From NCBI GenBank assembly GCA_001725355.1, contig MEGD01000024.1, forward strand, positions 1,915 through 65,914: a stretch of DNA of 64,000 nt. The letters are read 5' to 3'. Source of the DNA: Novosphingobium sp. SCN 66-18 (GTDB lineage: Bacteria; Pseudomonadota; Alphaproteobacteria; Sphingomonadales; Sphingomonadaceae). This document shows, piece after piece, positions 16,874 to 28,542 of the stretch. The notes under the pieces are model-generated. The model saw only the letters and a program-made list of their open reading frames with translations. It had not been told where the DNA came from and did no database searches. The translations under genes were made by a program, and so were the position numbers. Position 1 is the first letter of the stretch, and each line of letters opens with the position of its first letter.

Positions 16874-18294
16874 GCCGCCACTCCCTGCGCCCTGACGGCG
16901 TCGGCCAGCCCGGCCGCCCACTTGGTGATGTCGCCCGCGCCAAGGCAGACGATCATGTCGCCGGGCTGGACCAGCGGCGCGAGTTCCTGCGCCAGCGCGT
17001 CGGCCCCGGCGATCAGGTGCGCCGAACGGTGGCCCCGCGCCTTGACGCCTTCGACCAGCGCGGCCGCGTCCACGCCCTCGATCGGCGCTTCGCCGGCGGG
17101 ATAGACCGGCGCGACATAGACCACGTCGGCATCGTTGAACGCGCCCTGGAAGTCTTCCATGTGATCGCGCAGGCGGGTGAAGCGGTGCGGCTGGACCACG
17201 GCGATGACGCGGTTCTGCACACCTTCGCGCGCGGCGGCGAGCACGGCGCGGATTTCGACCGGGTGATGGCCGTAATCGTCGATGACCACGGCCGAACCGC
17301 CGTCCACCGCGATCTCGCCCACCTTGGTAAAGCGGCGCTTGACCCCGCCGAACTTGCCGAAGCCGGCGCGGATGAGGTCATCCGACACGCCCATTTCCAC
17401 GGCGACGGCCACGGCGGCCAGCGCGTTCTGGACGTTGTGGCGGCCAGGCATGGGCAGTTCGATGCCCTCGATGCGGCGGAACGAGCCGTCGCGCTGACGC
17501 AGGACGGCGGTGAAGCGGTTGCCGCCGGGGATCGGCGTTACGCCCTCGCCCCGCACGTCGGCCTGCGCGGAAAAGCCATAGGTGATGACCCGACGATCGC
17601 GCACCTTGGGGATGATCGCCTGCACTTCGGGATGATCGATGCACAGCATCGCCGCGCCATAGAACGGCACGTTCTCGATGAATTCGACGAAAGCCGATTT
17701 CACCCGGTCGAAGTTGCCGTAGTGGTCGAGGTGTTCGGGATCGATGTTGGTGACGATCGCCAGCGTGCCATCGAGCCGCAGGAACGAACCATCGCTTTCG
17801 TCGGCTTCCACCACCATCCAGTCCGACGCGCCAAGGCGGGCGTTCGAGCCATAGGAATTGATGATGCCGCCGTTGATGACCGTGGGATCGACCCCGCCCG
17901 CATCGAGCAGCGCCGCGACCATGGAGGTAGTGGTGGTCTTGCCGTGGGTGCCGGCCACCGCCACGGTGTTCTTGAGCCGCATCAGCTCCGCCAGCATTTC
18001 CGCACGGCGCACCACCGGCACGCGCGCTTCGAGGGCGGCGACGACTTCGGGATTTTCGCGCCGGACGGCGGTGGAGGTGACGACCACCGCCGCGCCTTCG
18101 ACGTTCTCCGCCTTGTGGCCGATCATCACCGCAATGCCGCGCTTGCGCAGGCCTTCGACGACATAGCTTTCGGCGATGTCCGAACCCTGCACCGAATAAC
18201 CCATGTTGTGCATGACTTCGGCAATGCCGGACATGCCGATGCCACCGATGCCGACGAAATGGATCGTGCCGATGTCTGTGCCGACGCCCTTCAT
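16870..18294 (-). CDS. murC: UDP-N-acetylmuramate--L-alanine ligase
   Basis: Adds the first amino acid, L-Ala, to UDP-MurNAc with ATP. The N-terminal Rossmann motif is [17 protein letters not shown]. The Mur ligase P-loop [14 protein letters not shown] is near residue 110. The central motif DESDGSFL and the C-terminal domain motif [10 protein letters not shown] are both present. The start MKGVGTDIG at 18294 is chosen, giving 474 residues. A longer in-frame reading exists but its 47 extra residues are encoded by a dispersed inverted repeat. The stop overlaps the murB GTG. Confidence 0.97.
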   Translation of the reverse strand: MKGVGTDIGTIHFVGIGGIGMSGIAEVMHNMGYSVQGSDIAESYVVEGLRKRGIAVMIGHKAENVEGAAVVVTSTAVRRENPEVVAALEARVPVVRRAEMLAELMRLKNTVAVAGTHGKTTTTSMVAALLDAGGVDPTVINGGIINSYGSNARLGASDWMVVEADESDGSFLRLDGTLAIVTNIDPEHLDHYGNFDRVKSAFVEFIENVPFYGAAMLCIDHPEVQAIIPKVRDRRVITYGFSAQADVRGEGVTPIPGGNRFTAVLRQRDGSFRRIEGIELPMPGRHNVQNALAAVAVAVEMGVSDDLIRAGFGKFGGVKRRFTKVGEIAVDGGSAVVIDDYGHHPVEIRAVLAAAREGVQNRVIAVVQPHRFTRLRDHMEDFQGAFNDADVVYVAPVYPAGEAPIEGVDAAALVEGVKARGHRSAHLIAGADALAQELAPLVQPGDMIVCLGAGDITKWAAGLADAVRAQGVAA

Positions 18295-18320
18295 GCGCGG
18301 GCTCCAAGGTTGCGTGCGTG

Positions 18321-18406
18321 CTTCGACAGGCTCAGCACGAGCGGGTTTGGGCAAAAGGTGTCGGAGGCGATCACGAAAAACTCCGCTCGTCCTGAGCCTG
18401 TCGAAG
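18321..18406. repeat. Inverted repeat spanning the murG 3' end and murG-murC gap
   Basis: CTTCGACAGGCTCAGCACGAG (18321 onward) pairs with CTCGTCCTGAGCCTGTCGAAG (ending 18406), with one mismatch and about 35 bases between arms. The right arm lies in murG, encoding [11 protein letters not shown]; the left arm is in the intergenic gap. Same family as 35286-35390. Confidence 0.85.
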
Positions 18407-19588
18407 GGCGCTCGGCGTGCTGGCCCCCAGCGCAACCTGTTCCGAGGCCGCTACCTTGCCCCCTTCCATCCGGATCACGTCCTGAAGCGGCGCCGCGCCG
18501 AAGCTTTCGACCAGATCGGCCAGATCGGTGACGGCATCGGGCAGGCCGCAGTTCCAGGCGGCGTGCGCGGCGTTGGCGAGGGATTGGGGATGAAGCGCCA
18601 TGGTCTGAATCTGCTTGGCCAGTTCCTTGGGCGTGAAGCCGGTCTGACGGATCGCGCGCGCGCCGCCGGCAGCAACGATCTCGCGCGTGTTGGCCGCCTG
18701 GTGATCGTCGGTGGCGATCGGCAGGGGCACCAGAATGGCCGGGCGGCCCACGGCGGTGAGTTCGGCGATGGTCGAGGCGCCGGCGCGACCGATGAACAGG
18801 TGCGCTTCGGCCAGGCGCCCGGCCATGTCCTCGAAATAGGTGCCGAGTTCGGCCGGGATCTGGTGCGCGGCGTAACGGGCGCGGACGGCCTCCAGGTCTT
18901 CCGCGCGGCACTGTTGCGTGACCTGCAGGCGATGGCGCAGGGCAGGCGGCAGCATGGCGAGGCCATCGGGCACGACTTCGGACAGGACCGAGGCGCCCTG
19001 GCTGCCCCCGGTGACGAGCACGCGGAACAGGCCTTCCTCGGTAAATTCGGGGAACGGCTCGCTACGCAGCGCCAGCACTTCGGGCCGGACCGGATTGCCG
19101 ACGAGATGGACCTTGCCCCAAAGTTTGGGATCGAGCCGATCGACCTCGTGATAGGAGGTGGCGATGGCGTTCACGCGCTTCGCCAGCAGCCGGTTGACGC
19201 GGCCGAGCACCGCGTTCTGTTCGTGGATCACCGTGGGAATGCCGGCGGACTGTGCGGCGATCAGCGCCGGGAACGCGGGATAGCCGCCGAAACCGATCAC
19301 GCAGGACGGTTCGAAGCTTTCGAACAGGCGCAGCGCCATGGCTCGGCCCGCCCAGATCGCGCGCAGGCCCTTCAGCAGCGTAAGCGGGTTCTTGCCCAGC
19401 CGGCCCGCCGGCAGGACGTGCGCGGGCATGAACGCGGGCTTGCCCGGTATCTTCGCGCCGCGATCGTCCGTGACCAGTGCGACGTGATGGCCGCGCCGTT
19501 CCAGCTCCACAGCAAGCGCGAAGGCGGGCAACAGGTGCCCGCCCGTACCGCCTGCGGCGAGGACATAATGCCGTGATACCGCGCTCAT
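18371..19588 (-). CDS. murG: UDP-GlcNAc--undecaprenyl-PP-MurNAc-pentapeptide GlcNAc transferase
   Basis: A GT28 glycosyltransferase at the inner membrane face; it converts lipid I to lipid [12 protein letters not shown] is at the N-terminus. [15 protein letters not shown] and [13 protein letters not shown] are in the middle, and [26 protein letters not shown] forms the donor-binding C-terminal domain. The start at 19588 gives an ATGA overlap with the ftsW stop; the frame is open far upstream but only as the antisense of ftsW's other frames. At 405 residues it is longer than the usual 350-360. The last stretch, including [12 protein letters not shown], is encoded by a dispersed repeat and looks like an acquired tail. 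Confidence 0.97.
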   Translation of the reverse strand: MSAVSRHYVLAAGGTGGHLLPAFALAVELERRGHHVALVTDDRGAKIPGKPAFMPAHVLPAGRLGKNPLTLLKGLRAIWAGRAMALRLFESFEPSCVIGFGGYPAFPALIAAQSAGIPTVIHEQNAVLGRVNRLLAKRVNAIATSYHEVDRLDPKLWGKVHLVGNPVRPEVLALRSEPFPEFTEEGLFRVLVTGGSQGASVLSEVVPDGLAMLPPALRHRLQVTQQCRAEDLEAVRARYAAHQIPAELGTYFEDMAGRLAEAHLFIGRAGASTIAELTAVGRPAILVPLPIATDDHQAANTREIVAAGGARAIRQTGFTPKELAKQIQTMALHPQSLANAAHAAWNCGLPDAVTDLADLVESFGAAPLQDVIRMEGGKVAASEQVALGASTPSALRQAQDERSFS

Positions 19589-20814
19589 TTTCGCGGGAAC
19601 TCCCCGATCGTGAATGACTCGCGCGTCAGATAGGGATTCCGGCGGGTAATGGCGAGCAGGAAGCCGACCCCGAGCAACAGGGCGATGGTGGACGAGCCGC
19701 CATAGCTGATGAGCGGCAGCGTCATGCCCTTGGACGGAAACAGTTGCAGGTTGACGAGGATGTTGATGAACGCCTGCCCGACAAGCTGCGCGGTCAGCCC
19801 GGCGGCGGCCAGCACGGTGAACAGGTCTTCCTCTTCCACCAGCCGCATGAGCACGCGCACCGCAACCGCGCAGTAGAGCATCACGATCACCGCGCAGGCG
19901 ATCAGGCCGAATTCCTCGCCGATCACCGAAAAGATGTAGTCGGTATGCGCTTCGGGCAACGCGTTCTTGCGGGAGCCCAGCCACAGCCCGGCCCCGCTCC
20001 ACCCGCCGGCAACGAGCGTGCGCATGGCGAGATCGACCTGGTCGAACTCGCTGCCGCCGTTGAGGAAGTTGTCGATGCGGTGGGTGGCGTTGGGATAGAA
20101 CAGGTAAGCGGCGATCACCAGCATGACGGCCCCGCCGGCAACCCACAGCAGCCGCGCGATCGGCAGGCCGGAGAGCAGCACCAGCACGAACCACACCCCG
20201 CAGAACAGCACGGTCGAGCCGAAGTCCGGCTGGAGCATGAGCAGCCCGCCAATGGTGCAGAGCAGCGCGAGCGAGATGGTGATGACCGGCAGGTTGGGAT
20301 CGCGCACGCGCCACGAGAGAATCCATGCGACGGTGATCGCGAAGGCCGGCTTCAGGAATTCCGAAGGCTGGAGGCTGAACCCGATCCACAGCCAGCGCCT
20401 GGCGCCCTTCACCTCGCCGCCGACCAGCGGAACCAGCACGAGCGCCAGCACCATCGCCCCGCACAGCATGATCGCCAGCCTGCGCGCGGATTCCTTTGGC
20501 AGCAGCGAAGCGATGAACATCACGGTCAGCCCCACCGCCAGCCAGCGCAGGTGGATCCAGAAGAAATAGAGGTCGCCCAGCGACTTCTGCGCGGTAGACA
20601 GGCGGTGCGCGCTGGCCGGCGAGGCGGCGGCGACGGCCACCGCGCCCACGGTGAGCAGGGTGAGGATCAGGCCAAGCAGCACCCGGTCGATCTCGCGCCA
20701 CCAGATCAGCAGTTCGCTGCGCCGGGTACGGCGGAAACGGTGCGCCGCACCGACGAGGCGGACCCCGCCTTCGCGCGTGGTGGTGGTGACGAGGCGCGTG
20801 GGAGTGGTGTTCAT
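19585..20814 (-). CDS. ftsW: Septal peptidoglycan glycosyltransferase FtsW
   Basis: A SEDS-family integral membrane polymerase that uses lipid II and works with FtsI at the septum. The 409-residue protein has about ten hydrophobic helices after a cytoplasmic N-terminus of some 45 residues. SEDS hallmarks include RRWLWIGFSLQPSEFLKPA, the region SEFDQVDLAMRTLVAGGWSG, and PLISYGGSSTIALLLGVG near the end. Overlap with murG (ATGA) and a 10-bp gap from murD place it in the coupled core of the cluster. Confidence 0.97.
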   Translation of the reverse strand: MNTTPTRLVTTTTREGGVRLVGAAHRFRRTRRSELLIWWREIDRVLLGLILTLLTVGAVAVAAASPASAHRLSTAQKSLGDLYFFWIHLRWLAVGLTVMFIASLLPKESARRLAIMLCGAMVLALVLVPLVGGEVKGARRWLWIGFSLQPSEFLKPAFAITVAWILSWRVRDPNLPVITISLALLCTIGGLLMLQPDFGSTVLFCGVWFVLVLLSGLPIARLLWVAGGAVMLVIAAYLFYPNATHRIDNFLNGGSEFDQVDLAMRTLVAGGWSGAGLWLGSRKNALPEAHTDYIFSVIGEEFGLIACAVIVMLYCAVAVRVLMRLVEEEDLFTVLAAAGLTAQLVGQAFINILVNLQLFPSKGMTLPLISYGGSSTIALLLGVGFLLAITRRNPYLTRESFTIGEFPRK

Positions 20815-20824
20815 CGCGGGCCGT

Positions 20825-22135
20825 TCACCCTTCCCCCGGCGCGCCGGTCAGCGCTTCCACGATCTGGCGGAAGGCATCGCCGCGCGCTTCGAAATCGCGG
20901 AACTGGTCGAAGCTTGCGCAAGCCGGCGAGAGCATGACGACATCGCCCGGCCGCGCGGCGGCGATCGCCTGGCTGACCGCATCGCACAGCATCTCGCTGC
21001 GGCTGACGGGCATCACCGGTTCGAGAATCTCGGCGAAGCGCGGCCCCGCCTCGCCAATGGTATAGGCCGCGACGACGTGATCGAAGAACGGCGCGCATTC
21101 GTCAAGATCGTCGCCCTTGGGCAGCCCGCCAACGATCCAGTGGATGCGCGGGAAAGCGGCGAGCGCCGGCGCGGTAGAGGCAGGGTTGGTCGCCTTGCTG
21201 TCGTTGATGAACAGCACGCCGCCCACTTCCGCCACGCGCTCCATGCGGTGCGGCAAGCCCTTGAACGATTGCAGCGCCGGGCGCCACTGGCTTTCGCCCA
21301 GGCCAAGCAGGCGCGCGATTTCCACGGCAATGGCCGCGTTTTGCAGGTTGTGCGGGCCTTGCAGCGAGGGCCAGTCCGCCTGCCCCGCCAGCGCCGCCGG
21401 ATCGACCACATGGACAAAACCCGCGCTCCGGGTGGCCGCCACTTCCCCAGCGATGCGCAGGGTGTGCGGATCGCCGCGGCCGAACACCGCGTGCTGGTCG
21501 GCGCGCTGCATGGCGAACAGCCGCGCCTTGGACGCGGCATAGCCGGCAAAGCCATCGTAGCGGTCGAGGTGATCGGGGCTGAGATTGATCAGCGCGGCGA
21601 CGTCCGCCGCCAGGCCATAGGTGAGGTCGATCTGGTAGCTCGACAGTTCCAGCACATAGACGCCGCCAGCGGGAAGCGGCTCCTGCCCCAGCACGGGCAG
21701 GCCGATGTTGCCGCCCATGCGCACCGGCAGCGCCGCGCTCTTGCACAGGTGATGCACCAGCGCGGTGGTGGTGGACTTGCCGTTGGTGCCGGTGATGGCG
21801 ACGACGCGGTGCGCGGGCAGATCGCCGCGCGCCTGCGCGAACAGTTCGATATCGCCGATCACGGGCACGCCGGCGGCGCGGGCACAGTCGGCGATGGGGT
21901 GGCGGTTGAGCGGTACGCCAGGCGAGACGACCACGCCATCGAACCCGGCAAGGTCGATCGTCAGCGGATCGGCGATCGTCGCCCGGCCTTCCAGCGCGGC
22001 GCGCGCTTCCTCGCGGTTATCCCACGCCGTCACCTGCGCACCGCTGGCCAGCAGCGTTTCCACGCTGGTCAGCCCCGACCGGGCGAGCCCGAGGACCGCG
22101 TAGCGTTTACCGGCAAAGGCGGAGGAGACGATCAT
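20825..22135 (-). CDS. murD: UDP-N-acetylmuramoylalanine--D-glutamate ligase
   Basis: Adds D-Glu to UDP-MurNAc-L-Ala with ATP. At the N-terminus AVLGLARSGLTSVETLLASG binds the UDP moiety. The P-loop ITGTNGKSTTTALVHHL is near residue 115. LSPDHLDRY and the C-terminal NDSKATNPASTAPAL motif are the standard MurD features. The 436-residue length is normal. It lies 7 bp after mraY. Confidence 0.97.
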   Translation of the reverse strand: MIVSSAFAGKRYAVLGLARSGLTSVETLLASGAQVTAWDNREEARAALEGRATIADPLTIDLAGFDGVVVSPGVPLNRHPIADCARAAGVPVIGDIELFAQARGDLPAHRVVAITGTNGKSTTTALVHHLCKSAALPVRMGGNIGLPVLGQEPLPAGGVYVLELSSYQIDLTYGLAADVAALINLSPDHLDRYDGFAGYAASKARLFAMQRADQHAVFGRGDPHTLRIAGEVAATRSAGFVHVVDPAALAGQADWPSLQGPHNLQNAAIAVEIARLLGLGESQWRPALQSFKGLPHRMERVAEVGGVLFINDSKATNPASTAPALAAFPRIHWIVGGLPKGDDLDECAPFFDHVVAAYTIGEAGPRFAEILEPVMPVSRSEMLCDAVSQAIAAARPGDVVMLSPACASFDQFRDFEARGDAFRQIVEALTGAPGEG

Positions 22136-22142
22136 GCCCGGA

Positions 22143-23207
22143 TCATCGCACCTTCAGCGTGGCGAGGCCGAGCAGCGCCAGCACGATCGAGACGATCCAG
22201 AAGCGGATGACGACGGTCGATTCCTTCCAGCCGAGCTGCTCGAAATGGTGGTGGATCGGCGCCATGCGGAACACCCGCTTGCCGGTGCGCTTATAGACCG
22301 AGACCTGGATAATGACCGAGACGGCCTCCATCACGAACAGGCCGCCGACGATCGCCAGCACGATCTCGTGATGCGCGGACACCGCGATCACGCCCAGCGT
22401 GCCGCCCAGCGCAAGGCTGCCGGTATCGCCCATGAACACGGCGGCGGGCGGGGCGTTGAACCACAGGAAGGCGAGGCACGCCCCCATCACCGCCGCGCAG
22501 TAGATCGCCAGTTCGCCCGCGCCGGGCACGTGCGGGATGCCCAGGTAATGCGCGTAGTCCACGCGGCCGGCGAGGTAGGCGATGATCGCGAACGTGCCCG
22601 CCGCGATCACCACCGGCATCGTCGCCAGCCCATCCAACCCATCGGTCAGGTTCACGGCATTGCCCGCGCCGACGATGACGAAAGCGGCGAAGACGTAATA
22701 GAACGGCCCCAGCGGGATATAGAGATTGCTGAACACCGGCACGTAGAGGTTGGTTTCCCCCACCACCAGCCACGCGGCGACGCCCGCGACAACGAATTCG
22801 CCAAGCAGGCGAACCTTGGCGGGCACGCCCTTGTGCGCGTACTTGGTGACCTTGTCGTAATCGTCGAGGAAGCCGATCAGGCCGAAGCCGAGCGTGACGA
22901 CCAGGCACGCCCAGACATAGCGGCTGGTGACATCCATCCACAGCAGCAGGCCCAGCGTGAGGGCGATGACGATCATCAGCCCGCCCATGGTGGGCGTGCC
23001 GCGCTTGGCGAGGTGGCTCTGCGGCCCGTCCTCGCGGATCGGCTGGCCCTTCCCTTGCCGCACGCGCAGCATGTTGATGAAGCGCGGGCCGATCAGCAGG
23101 CCCACGAACAGCGCGGTCAGCAGCGAGGCGCCGGCGCGGAAGCTCTGGTAACGGAAAAGATTCGTCAGGCCTTCATAGTGAAGCCAGTGCGCCAGCAGAT
23201 AGAGCAT
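22143..23207 (-). CDS. mraY: Phospho-N-acetylmuramoyl-pentapeptide transferase
   Basis: Transfers phospho-MurNAc-pentapeptide to undecaprenyl phosphate, forming lipid I. The 354-residue membrane protein has about ten transmembrane helices. Motifs are [25 protein letters not shown] with the Asp pair, [10 protein letters not shown], and [11 protein letters not shown] followed later by [12 protein letters not shown], matching the catalytic and substrate sites. Its ATG follows the murF TGA without a gap. Confidence 0.97.
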   Translation of the reverse strand: MLYLLAHWLHYEGLTNLFRYQSFRAGASLLTALFVGLLIGPRFINMLRVRQGKGQPIREDGPQSHLAKRGTPTMGGLMIVIALTLGLLLWMDVTSRYVWACLVVTLGFGLIGFLDDYDKVTKYAHKGVPAKVRLLGEFVVAGVAAWLVVGETNLYVPVFSNLYIPLGPFYYVFAAFVIVGAGNAVNLTDGLDGLATMPVVIAAGTFAIIAYLAGRVDYAHYLGIPHVPGAGELAIYCAAVMGACLAFLWFNAPPAAVFMGDTGSLALGGTLGVIAVSAHHEIVLAIVGGLFVMEAVSVIIQVSVYKRTGKRVFRMAPIHHHFEQLGWKESTVVIRFWIVSIVLALLGLATLKVR

Positions 23208-24677
<1,470 letters not shown>

Positions 24678-24680
24678 GGT

Positions 24681-26171
24681 TCAGGTCCCTCCGGCCGGTC
24701 CGGCGCATTCGCGCGCCACCTGCACATCGTCGAACGGCAGGACGCGCGCGGCATCGCCCCGGCCCACGATCTGCCCCTGTTCGTGCCCCTTGCCGGCGAC
24801 CAGCACGATGTCATCCCCCGTCGCCTCGGCAATGGCGGCGGCGATGGCGGCACGACGATCACCGATCTCGCGCGCACCGGCGGTGCAGCCGGCGAGCACG
24901 GCTTTGCGGATGTCCGCCGGGTCTTCGCCGCGCGGATTGTCGTCGGTGACGATGACGAGATCGGAGCCGGCGCAGGCGGCGCGGCCCATTTCCGGGCGCT
25001 TGCCGCCATCGCGGTCCCCGCCCGCGCCGAACACGGTGATGAGGCGGCCCTTCACGTGCGGGCGCAGCGCGGCGATGGCCGCCTCGATCGCATCGGGGGT
25101 GTGCGCGTAATCGACGTAGACCGGCGCGCCGGCGCGGCTGATCGCGGCGCGCTCCAGCCGCCCGCGCACCGGCTGGAGCCGGCCGAGCGCCTCGAACGTG
25201 CGGTCCGCATCGCCGCCGGTGGCCAGCACCAGCCCGGCCGCGACCAGCGCGTTGGCGGCCTGGTAGGCGCCGATCAGCGGCAGGTTGACCTTGCGCGCCC
25301 GGCGCTGGCCTTCGGCGCCGTGTTCGATCTCCAGCGTCTGCCCGAGCTGGGTGGGCGTGCGCGACAGCAGGCGGATGCCTTCGCCTTTCGCACCGACCGT
25401 CAGCAGATTGAGCCCGCGTGCCGCCGCGTGGGCCACGGCCTTGCCGGACCAGGCCTCATCGTCCGCCCAGATCACCGCCGTGCCGTCATCGGCCACGACA
25501 TCATCGAACAGGCGCATCTTGGCGGCGAAGTAATCGTCCATCGTCGCGTGGTAATCGAGATGGTCGCGACTGAGGTTGGTGAAAGCCCCGGCGACGACGC
25601 GCAGGCCCTCGTTGCGGTACTGCGACAGGCCGTGGCTCGACGCTTCGTAGGCGACGTGCGTGACCCCTTCGCGCGCCAGACCGGTCATGTTCGAAAGGAA
25701 CGTCACGATATCGGGCGTCGTGAGGCCGGTGGAAACGGATTCGTCCGCCGTAGTGACGCCCAGCGTGCCGATCGAGGCGGCGGAATAGCCGGCCATGCGC
25801 CAGAGCTGCCGCGTCATCTCCACCGTGGAGGTCTTGCCGTTGGTGCCGGTGACCGCGACCACGGTTTCGGGAACGGGCGTGAAGAAGCGCGCGGCAAGCC
25901 GGGCGAAGGCGCGGCGCGGCTGCGCATCGGCGATATGGACCGCGCCCACCACGGTCACTTCGGGCCGGGCGACCACGGCGACGGCGCCCGCCGCCACGGC
26001 ATCGGCGATGAAATCCTCGCCATTGAAGCGCGCGCCCGCGAAGGCGCCGAACACGGTGCCCGGCGCGACCTTGCGGTGATCGATGGCGAAGCCGGTCACG
26101 TCGCCTTGCGCGCCGTCAACGCCGTCCGGCAGGGCGAAGCCCGCTTCGCGCGCGATGATCCCCAGCTTCAT
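24681..26171 (-). CDS. murE: UDP-MurNAc-L-alanyl-D-glutamate--2,6-diaminopimelate ligase
   Basis: Adds the third residue of the stem peptide. FAIDHRKVAPGTVFGAFAG lies in the N-terminal domain. The P-loop is VTGTNGKTSTVEM. The DNPRGEDP motif near the C-terminus is the signature for meso-diaminopimelate rather than lysine, so this strain should have DAP-type peptidoglycan. The start MKLGIIAREAG at 26171 is fixed by an ATGA overlap with ftsI and gives 496 residues. Confidence 0.97.
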   Translation of the reverse strand: MKLGIIAREAGFALPDGVDGAQGDVTGFAIDHRKVAPGTVFGAFAGARFNGEDFIADAVAAGAVAVVARPEVTVVGAVHIADAQPRRAFARLAARFFTPVPETVVAVTGTNGKTSTVEMTRQLWRMAGYSAASIGTLGVTTADESVSTGLTTPDIVTFLSNMTGLAREGVTHVAYEASSHGLSQYRNEGLRVVAGAFTNLSRDHLDYHATMDDYFAAKMRLFDDVVADDGTAVIWADDEAWSGKAVAHAAARGLNLLTVGAKGEGIRLLSRTPTQLGQTLEIEHGAEGQRRARKVNLPLIGAYQAANALVAAGLVLATGGDADRTFEALGRLQPVRGRLERAAISRAGAPVYVDYAHTPDAIEAAIAALRPHVKGRLITVFGAGGDRDGGKRPEMGRAACAGSDLVIVTDDNPRGEDPADIRKAVLAGCTAGAREIGDRRAAIAAAIAEATGDDIVLVAGKGHEQGQIVGRGDAARVLPFDDVQVARECAGPAGGT

Positions 26172-27910
26172 TCCCCGTCTCCGTTGGCGACCAGCGGTGA
26201 CAGGTCGGTAATATCGACATCCCGGCTGGCATCGGGCACCACGCCCAGCAGCGGCCCGATGCGCGGCACGACCCGGCCGACGATCGGCGCGGCGTTCCAC
26301 GCCGCCGTGCGCTGCCCGGACGTGGCGACGGTGCCCTGCGGTTCATCGAGCATGGCGATCACGACATAGCGCGGTTTGTCCATCGGGAAAGCCGCCGCGA
26401 AGGTGGCGACCAGCGAGGTCCGCCGATAGCCGCCCGCGCCAGGCTTTTCGGCCGACCCGGTCTTGCCGCCGACACGGAAGCCCGAAGCGTCGGCCTTGCG
26501 GCCGGTGCCATCCACCACGATCATGCGCAGCAGTTGCCGGATGCGCGCGCTGGTGGAAGCCTTGAACACGCGGCGGCCCGGCGGCACGCGCGCCGGATCG
26601 ACCTTGTAGAGCGTGGCCGGGCGCCAGATGCCGCCGTTGACCAGCGCGGCATAGGCGCTGGCGAGATGGAGCGGGGTCACCGCGATGCCGTGGCCGTAGC
26701 TTACGGTCATCGTGGTGATCCGCGCCCAGTCCCCCTTGGCATCGGTTCCCCGGGGCCAGAGAGGGAAGCCCCGCGCAGGCAGTTCTATCGTGGGCCGCTC
26801 GTTCATACCGAGCTGCATCATGATGCGACGAAGGGCTGGTCCGCCGAGCTTGTCGGCGATCTGCGCGGTGACGATATTGGACGAATGAACCAGCGCTTCG
26901 GGCACGTTCAGCGACGGGCCGAAGTTGTGGCTATCGTGAATGGTGAAGCCGCCGATATTGAGCGGCCCGGTGGGATAGCGCACCGACAGATCGGTGATGA
27001 CCCCGGCGTCGATCGCGGCGGCAACGGTAATCGGCTTGAACGTGGAGCCGAGTTCATAAACCTGGTTCGACACGCGGTTGAACACCAGACCGTTGAACAC
27101 GCGATCGCTGCGGTTGGGATTGAACGAGGGCAGCGATGCGAGCGCGATCACTTCGCCGGTATCGACATCGAGGATGATGCCGGCCGCGCCCTTGGCGTTG
27201 CTTTCCAGCATACCCCGGCCGAGTTCGTCTTCCAACGCCCCCTGCGCGCGCGCATCGATCGACAGCGCCACGGGATTCGCGCGCTGCGCCGGATCGAGCA
27301 GGCGCGGTTCCAGCACCTGCTCCATGCCGACATGGCCCTTGCCCGCCAGATCGACGAAGCCCAGCACGTTCGCCGCCAGCGAGCCCTGCGGATAGTAACG
27401 CTGGTTCTCGCGCGGGAATTCCAGCGCGGGTTCGCCCAGCGCGAAGACGTGGTTGGCCTCTTCGGGCAGAACGCGCTTGCGCAGGTAGCTGGGCTTGTCC
27501 GATTTCAGGCGGCGGACGAGATCGTCATAATCCGCATCGGGAAAGATCTGGACCAGCGCGCGCGCCACTTCTTCGGGCGTCTTGACCAGCGGACTGCCGC
27601 CCTTTTCACCAAACGCCTTGGGGTTGTACCACAGCGAATAGGACGGAAACGCCCGCGCCAGCGCGACCCCGTTGCGGTCAGTGATCTCGCCGCGTTCGGG
27701 CACCAGGGCATCGGCCATCGAGCGCCGGTCGGGGCTGCCTTCGAACAGGCCGATCTGGACGACGCGCATGAGCGCCGTGGCCGTCAGGAACACGAAAGCG
27801 AGCAGGATGATGAGCGCGCGTTTTTTGGCCGTCAGCAGCGCGCTCTGACGGACATTGGCCAGTTGGACCCGGCCCGATGCGATCGCGGCGGATGCGGTTA
27901 GCGCGTTCAC
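26168..27910 (-). CDS. ftsI: Septal transpeptidase FtsI (PBP3)
   Basis: A class B penicillin-binding protein that crosslinks septal peptidoglycan. It has a basic cytoplasmic N-terminus and one transmembrane helix (about 31-49). The pedestal domain includes RGEITDRNGVALA. The transpeptidase domain has the three catalytic motifs: S289-T-F-K292, S343-S-N345 and K483-T-G485. The 580-residue protein is full length. The start is GTG (27910), overlapping the ftsL stop as GTGA. Partners FtsW and FtsL are in the same cluster. Confidence 0.97.
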   Translation of the reverse strand: MNALTASAAIASGRVQLANVRQSALLTAKKRALIILLAFVFLTATALMRVVQIGLFEGSPDRRSMADALVPERGEITDRNGVALARAFPSYSLWYNPKAFGEKGGSPLVKTPEEVARALVQIFPDADYDDLVRRLKSDKPSYLRKRVLPEEANHVFALGEPALEFPRENQRYYPQGSLAANVLGFVDLAGKGHVGMEQVLEPRLLDPAQRANPVALSIDARAQGALEDELGRGMLESNAKGAAGIILDVDTGEVIALASLPSFNPNRSDRVFNGLVFNRVSNQVYELGSTFKPITVAAAIDAGVITDLSVRYPTGPLNIGGFTIHDSHNFGPSLNVPEALVHSSNIVTAQIADKLGGPALRRIMMQLGMNERPTIELPARGFPLWPRGTDAKGDWARITTMTVSYGHGIAVTPLHLASAYAALVNGGIWRPATLYKVDPARVPPGRRVFKASTSARIRQLLRMIVVDGTGRKADASGFRVGGKTGSAEKPGAGGYRRTSLVATFAAAFPMDKPRYVVIAMLDEPQGTVATSGQRTAAWNAAPIVGRVVPRIGPLLGVVPDASRDVDITDLSPLVANGDGE

Positions 27911-28542
27911 CTGCTGATCCTGCCCTCCTTGCGCGCCGTCACCGATCGGGGCTTGCCAGCGGCGCTGGCCGAGCGCGAGGCGGACGCCTTCGCGGAGCCC
28001 GCCTTGTCCACAGTTTTGGCGCCCACAGTTTTGGCGGCTTTCTTTTTCGCGGCGGGCGCAGCGCCTTCGGCATGGCGCGAACGGCCAACGGTGCCGAGCC
28101 GTTCACCCAGCGCCGCGGTGGCCGTGGCGTGATCGACATGCGCCGCCGGCGCGTCGGTCTGCGCGATCGCTTCTTCCGCCTGCGCCGACTTGCCGGTGAG
28201 CGGCGAGACCATCGCGGGGAACGCGGCCGAGGCGATCACGCTGTCATCGGCCGAGGCGACGCGGATCGGCGCGGGTGCATCGGGATCGGCCGGCTTGCTG
28301 AGCGAGGCGAGCCCGAATTCGATATCGTTCCACGACTTGAGCTGCTGCTGGTTGGCGCGCGTCTCGAATTCGGTTTCGAGGTACATCTTCTCCTGCTTGA
28401 GCGCGACGATGCGCTGCTCCGCGCGATGCACCTGGCTGCGCAGCGCGTTGACGCGGAACGACAGCGCCAGCACCACCGCGCCGCACAGCGCGAGCAGTAC
28501 GACCCAGCCGATCGAACGCAGGCGGTTGGCGGTCACGATCAT
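27907..28542 (-). CDS. ftsL: FtsL-like divisome protein with a long basic tail
   Basis: The gene between rsmH and ftsI is ftsL by position. The first half fits: a short N-terminus, one transmembrane helix (about 10-29, [19 protein letters not shown]), and a periplasmic leucine-zipper-like coiled coil (about 32-70, [26 protein letters not shown] region). FtsL activates FtsWI through FtsQLB. At 211 residues it is roughly twice the usual size. The extra part is low-complexity, ending in a Lys/Ala/Ser-rich stretch with repeats of GAKTV and KAGSAKASA. Both ends overlap neighbours by 4 bp (ATGA, GTGA). Sequence identity to FtsL is weak, as is typical of this family. Confidence 0.85.
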   Translation of the reverse strand: MIVTANRLRSIGWVVLLALCGAVVLALSFRVNALRSQVHRAEQRIVALKQEKMYLETEFETRANQQQLKSWNDIEFGLASLSKPADPDAPAPIRVASADDSVIASAAFPAMVSPLTGKSAQAEEAIAQTDAPAAHVDHATATAALGERLGTVGRSRHAEGAAPAAKKKAAKTVGAKTVDKAGSAKASASRSASAAGKPRSVTARKEGRISR

